DNA of 44,475 nucleotides, from contig CAKQON010000010.1 of NCBI GenBank assembly GCA_934255515.1, forward strand, positions 1 to 44,475, given 5' to 3'. This DNA is from an uncultured Sutterella sp. (lineage in GTDB: Bacteria > Pseudomonadota > Gammaproteobacteria > Burkholderiales > Burkholderiaceae_F). The translations under genes and the position numbers were made by a program. The notes under the pieces are model-generated. The model saw only the letters and a program-made list of their open reading frames with translations, was not told the DNA's origin and ran no database searches. This document shows positions 43,657-44,475 of this stretch, piece after piece (positions within the stretch are counted from its first letter, which is position 1; each line of letters starts with the position of its first letter).

Positions 43657-44316
43657 ATGGAAAAGTTCTCAACCCTCACTGCAGTTGCCGCACCCATCGA
43701 CATCGACAATCTCGACACTGATCAGCTAATGCCGAAGCAGTTCCTGCACGGGATCGACAAGTCGGGGCTCGCTCAGGGACTTCTCTGGAATTTCCGCATG
43801 AATGCGGACGGAACGCCGAAGAGCGGCTGCGTTCTCAATCGCCCGGGCTTCGAAAAGACAAGGATCATCGTCTCCGGCCCCAACTTCGGCTGCGGCTCGA
43901 GCCGCGAGCACGCCGTCTGGGGGCTGATCCAATACGGCATCCGCGTCGTCGTTGCGCCCTCCTTCGGCGAAATCTTCTATTCAAACTGCTTCAACAACGG
44001 TCTCCTCGCTGCCCGGGTGACGCCTGAGGACGGGGCGGAGATTCTTTCCGTTCTGTCGGAAACGGAGCCGGCGGAGCTTACGATCAACCTTTCGGCTCAG
44101 ACGATTGAAGCCGCTGGCGCGCATAATCCATGGCGCTTCGACATCGCACCGCGCCACAAGCAGATGCTTCTTGACGGGCTCGACATGGTGGATGCGACGC
44201 TTGCCGACAAGGCGGCGATTGATGCGTTCAGAACGGCGCACGAGAAAGCGTTTCCCTGGATGGCGGGGCTCCCGGGGAAGCGGAAGCGTTTGCGGGATGC
44301 GGGGACGCAAGCGTGA
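43657..44316 (+). CDS. leuD: 3-isopropylmalate dehydratase small subunit
   Basis: 219 residues from ATG 43657, with GGAGG/AAAGG upstream; the in-frame start at 43636 lies inside the ribosome binding site region and is rejected. It carries the swivelling domain of isopropylmalate isomerase: DIDNLDTDQLMPKQFL at the start, and GPNFGCGSSREHAVWGL at about 73-89. Forms the active enzyme with LeuC. In many proteobacteria leuB follows leuD; here the next sequence is a hairpin and what appears to be a mobile element end. Confidence 0.95.
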   Translation: MEKFSTLTAVAAPIDIDNLDTDQLMPKQFLHGIDKSGLAQGLLWNFRMNADGTPKSGCVLNRPGFEKTRIIVSGPNFGCGSSREHAVWGLIQYGIRVVVAPSFGEIFYSNCFNNGLLAARVTPEDGAEILSVLSETEPAELTINLSAQTIEAAGAHNPWRFDIAPRHKQMLLDGLDMVDATLADKAAIDAFRTAHEKAFPWMAGLPGKRKRLRDAGTQA

Positions 44317-44340
44317 GACCAACGTGCGTTGACGCCATTC

Positions 44341-44371
44341 GGCCTCAGACGGCTCGTGTTTGAGGCCCTTC
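44341..44371 (+). terminator. Possible terminator of leuCD
   Basis: GGCCTCA (44341-44347) pairs with TGAGGCC (44361-44367), plus a partial inner AC/GT pair; only CTTCT follows, so the T-run is weak. Confidence 0.4.
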
Positions 44372-44400
44372 TGAGAACCTTCAGTTTCCAGGGCTGAGAC

Positions 44401-44475
44401 TTGACTTCCTCCTCGCCCTGAAGGACGAGGATTCCTGAATACGATTAACTCGTACTCCGGGTGGTTCCCGCTGAT
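44401..44475 (-). mobile_element. Probable right end of an IS200/IS605-type element (partial, runs off window)
   Basis: Read on the minus strand the last 75 bases give GGAATCCTCGTCC-TTCA-GGGCGAGGAGGAAGTCAA. The hairpin CCTCG-x-CC/GG-x-CGAGG with a tetraloop followed by GGAAGTCAA resembles the right ends of IS605/IS1341-type elements, where the tnpB guide RNA also ends. The tnpB gene itself would lie beyond the right edge, transcribed toward leuD. No transposase coding sequence is inside the window, so this rests on the end motif alone. Confidence 0.5.

Overview
The window reads as a chromosomal segment of a Gram-negative betaproteobacterium, most likely a gut-associated member of the Sutterellaceae (inference). 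The basis is high GC with NNC/NNG-rich codons, two Neisseria/Burkholderia-type 16-strand porins, a periplasmic arylsulfate sulfotransferase, menaquinone genes and leuCD of proteobacterial type. No tRNA, rRNA or CRISPR array was seen. Names rest on motif recognition in the translated sequence; no database search was run.

Layout. 1-9.7 kb: the 3' part of a peptide-type ABC substrate-binding protein, a LysR regulator divergent from assT, a TIGR04076-like protein overlapping a Crp/Fnr regulator head to head, then a Dpp/Opp-type importer (two permeases and one fused double ATPase). 9.9-15.8 kb: menB-menE, an AT-rich AAA/PD-(D/E)XK gene that looks acquired, an AEC-family transporter and a HydE-type radical SAM protein. 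15.9-21.2 kb: a basic-tailed hypothetical, a shikimate kinase fused to a degenerate shikimate dehydrogenase domain, an AspT/YidE-type transporter and a secreted esterase. 21.4-26.0 kb: two head-to-head DUF4261 genes, one free-standing and one at the end of a 1169-residue protein that starts with an amidase-fold domain lacking its catalytic lysine. 26.2-31.6 kb: two tandem porins and an OmpR/QseB-type two-component system. 32.0-35.4 kb: psiE, then umuC divergent from two tandem UmuD-like genes. 35.5-41.96 kb: a molbindin, a GNAT acetyltransferase, and a TetR-adaptor-RND pump operon joined by 4-bp stop/start overlaps. 42.2-44.3 kb: leuC-leuD, followed at the right edge by what looks like the end of an IS200/IS605-type element.

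The strongest candidates for undescribed biology are two. (i) The umuC // umuD1-umuD2 cluster: umuD1 encodes an intact UmuD-type protease with an added N-terminal ribbon-helix-helix-like region. umuD2 keeps the Cys-Gly cleavage site but has Ala at the catalytic Ser position and Arg at the catalytic Lys position. (ii) The divergent DUF4261 pair with the pseudo-amidase fusion, with a near-perfect palindrome in the shared intergenic region. A recurring theme is pseudoenzymes kept beside or fused to active partners (UmuD2, the amidase-like domain, the AroE-like domain).
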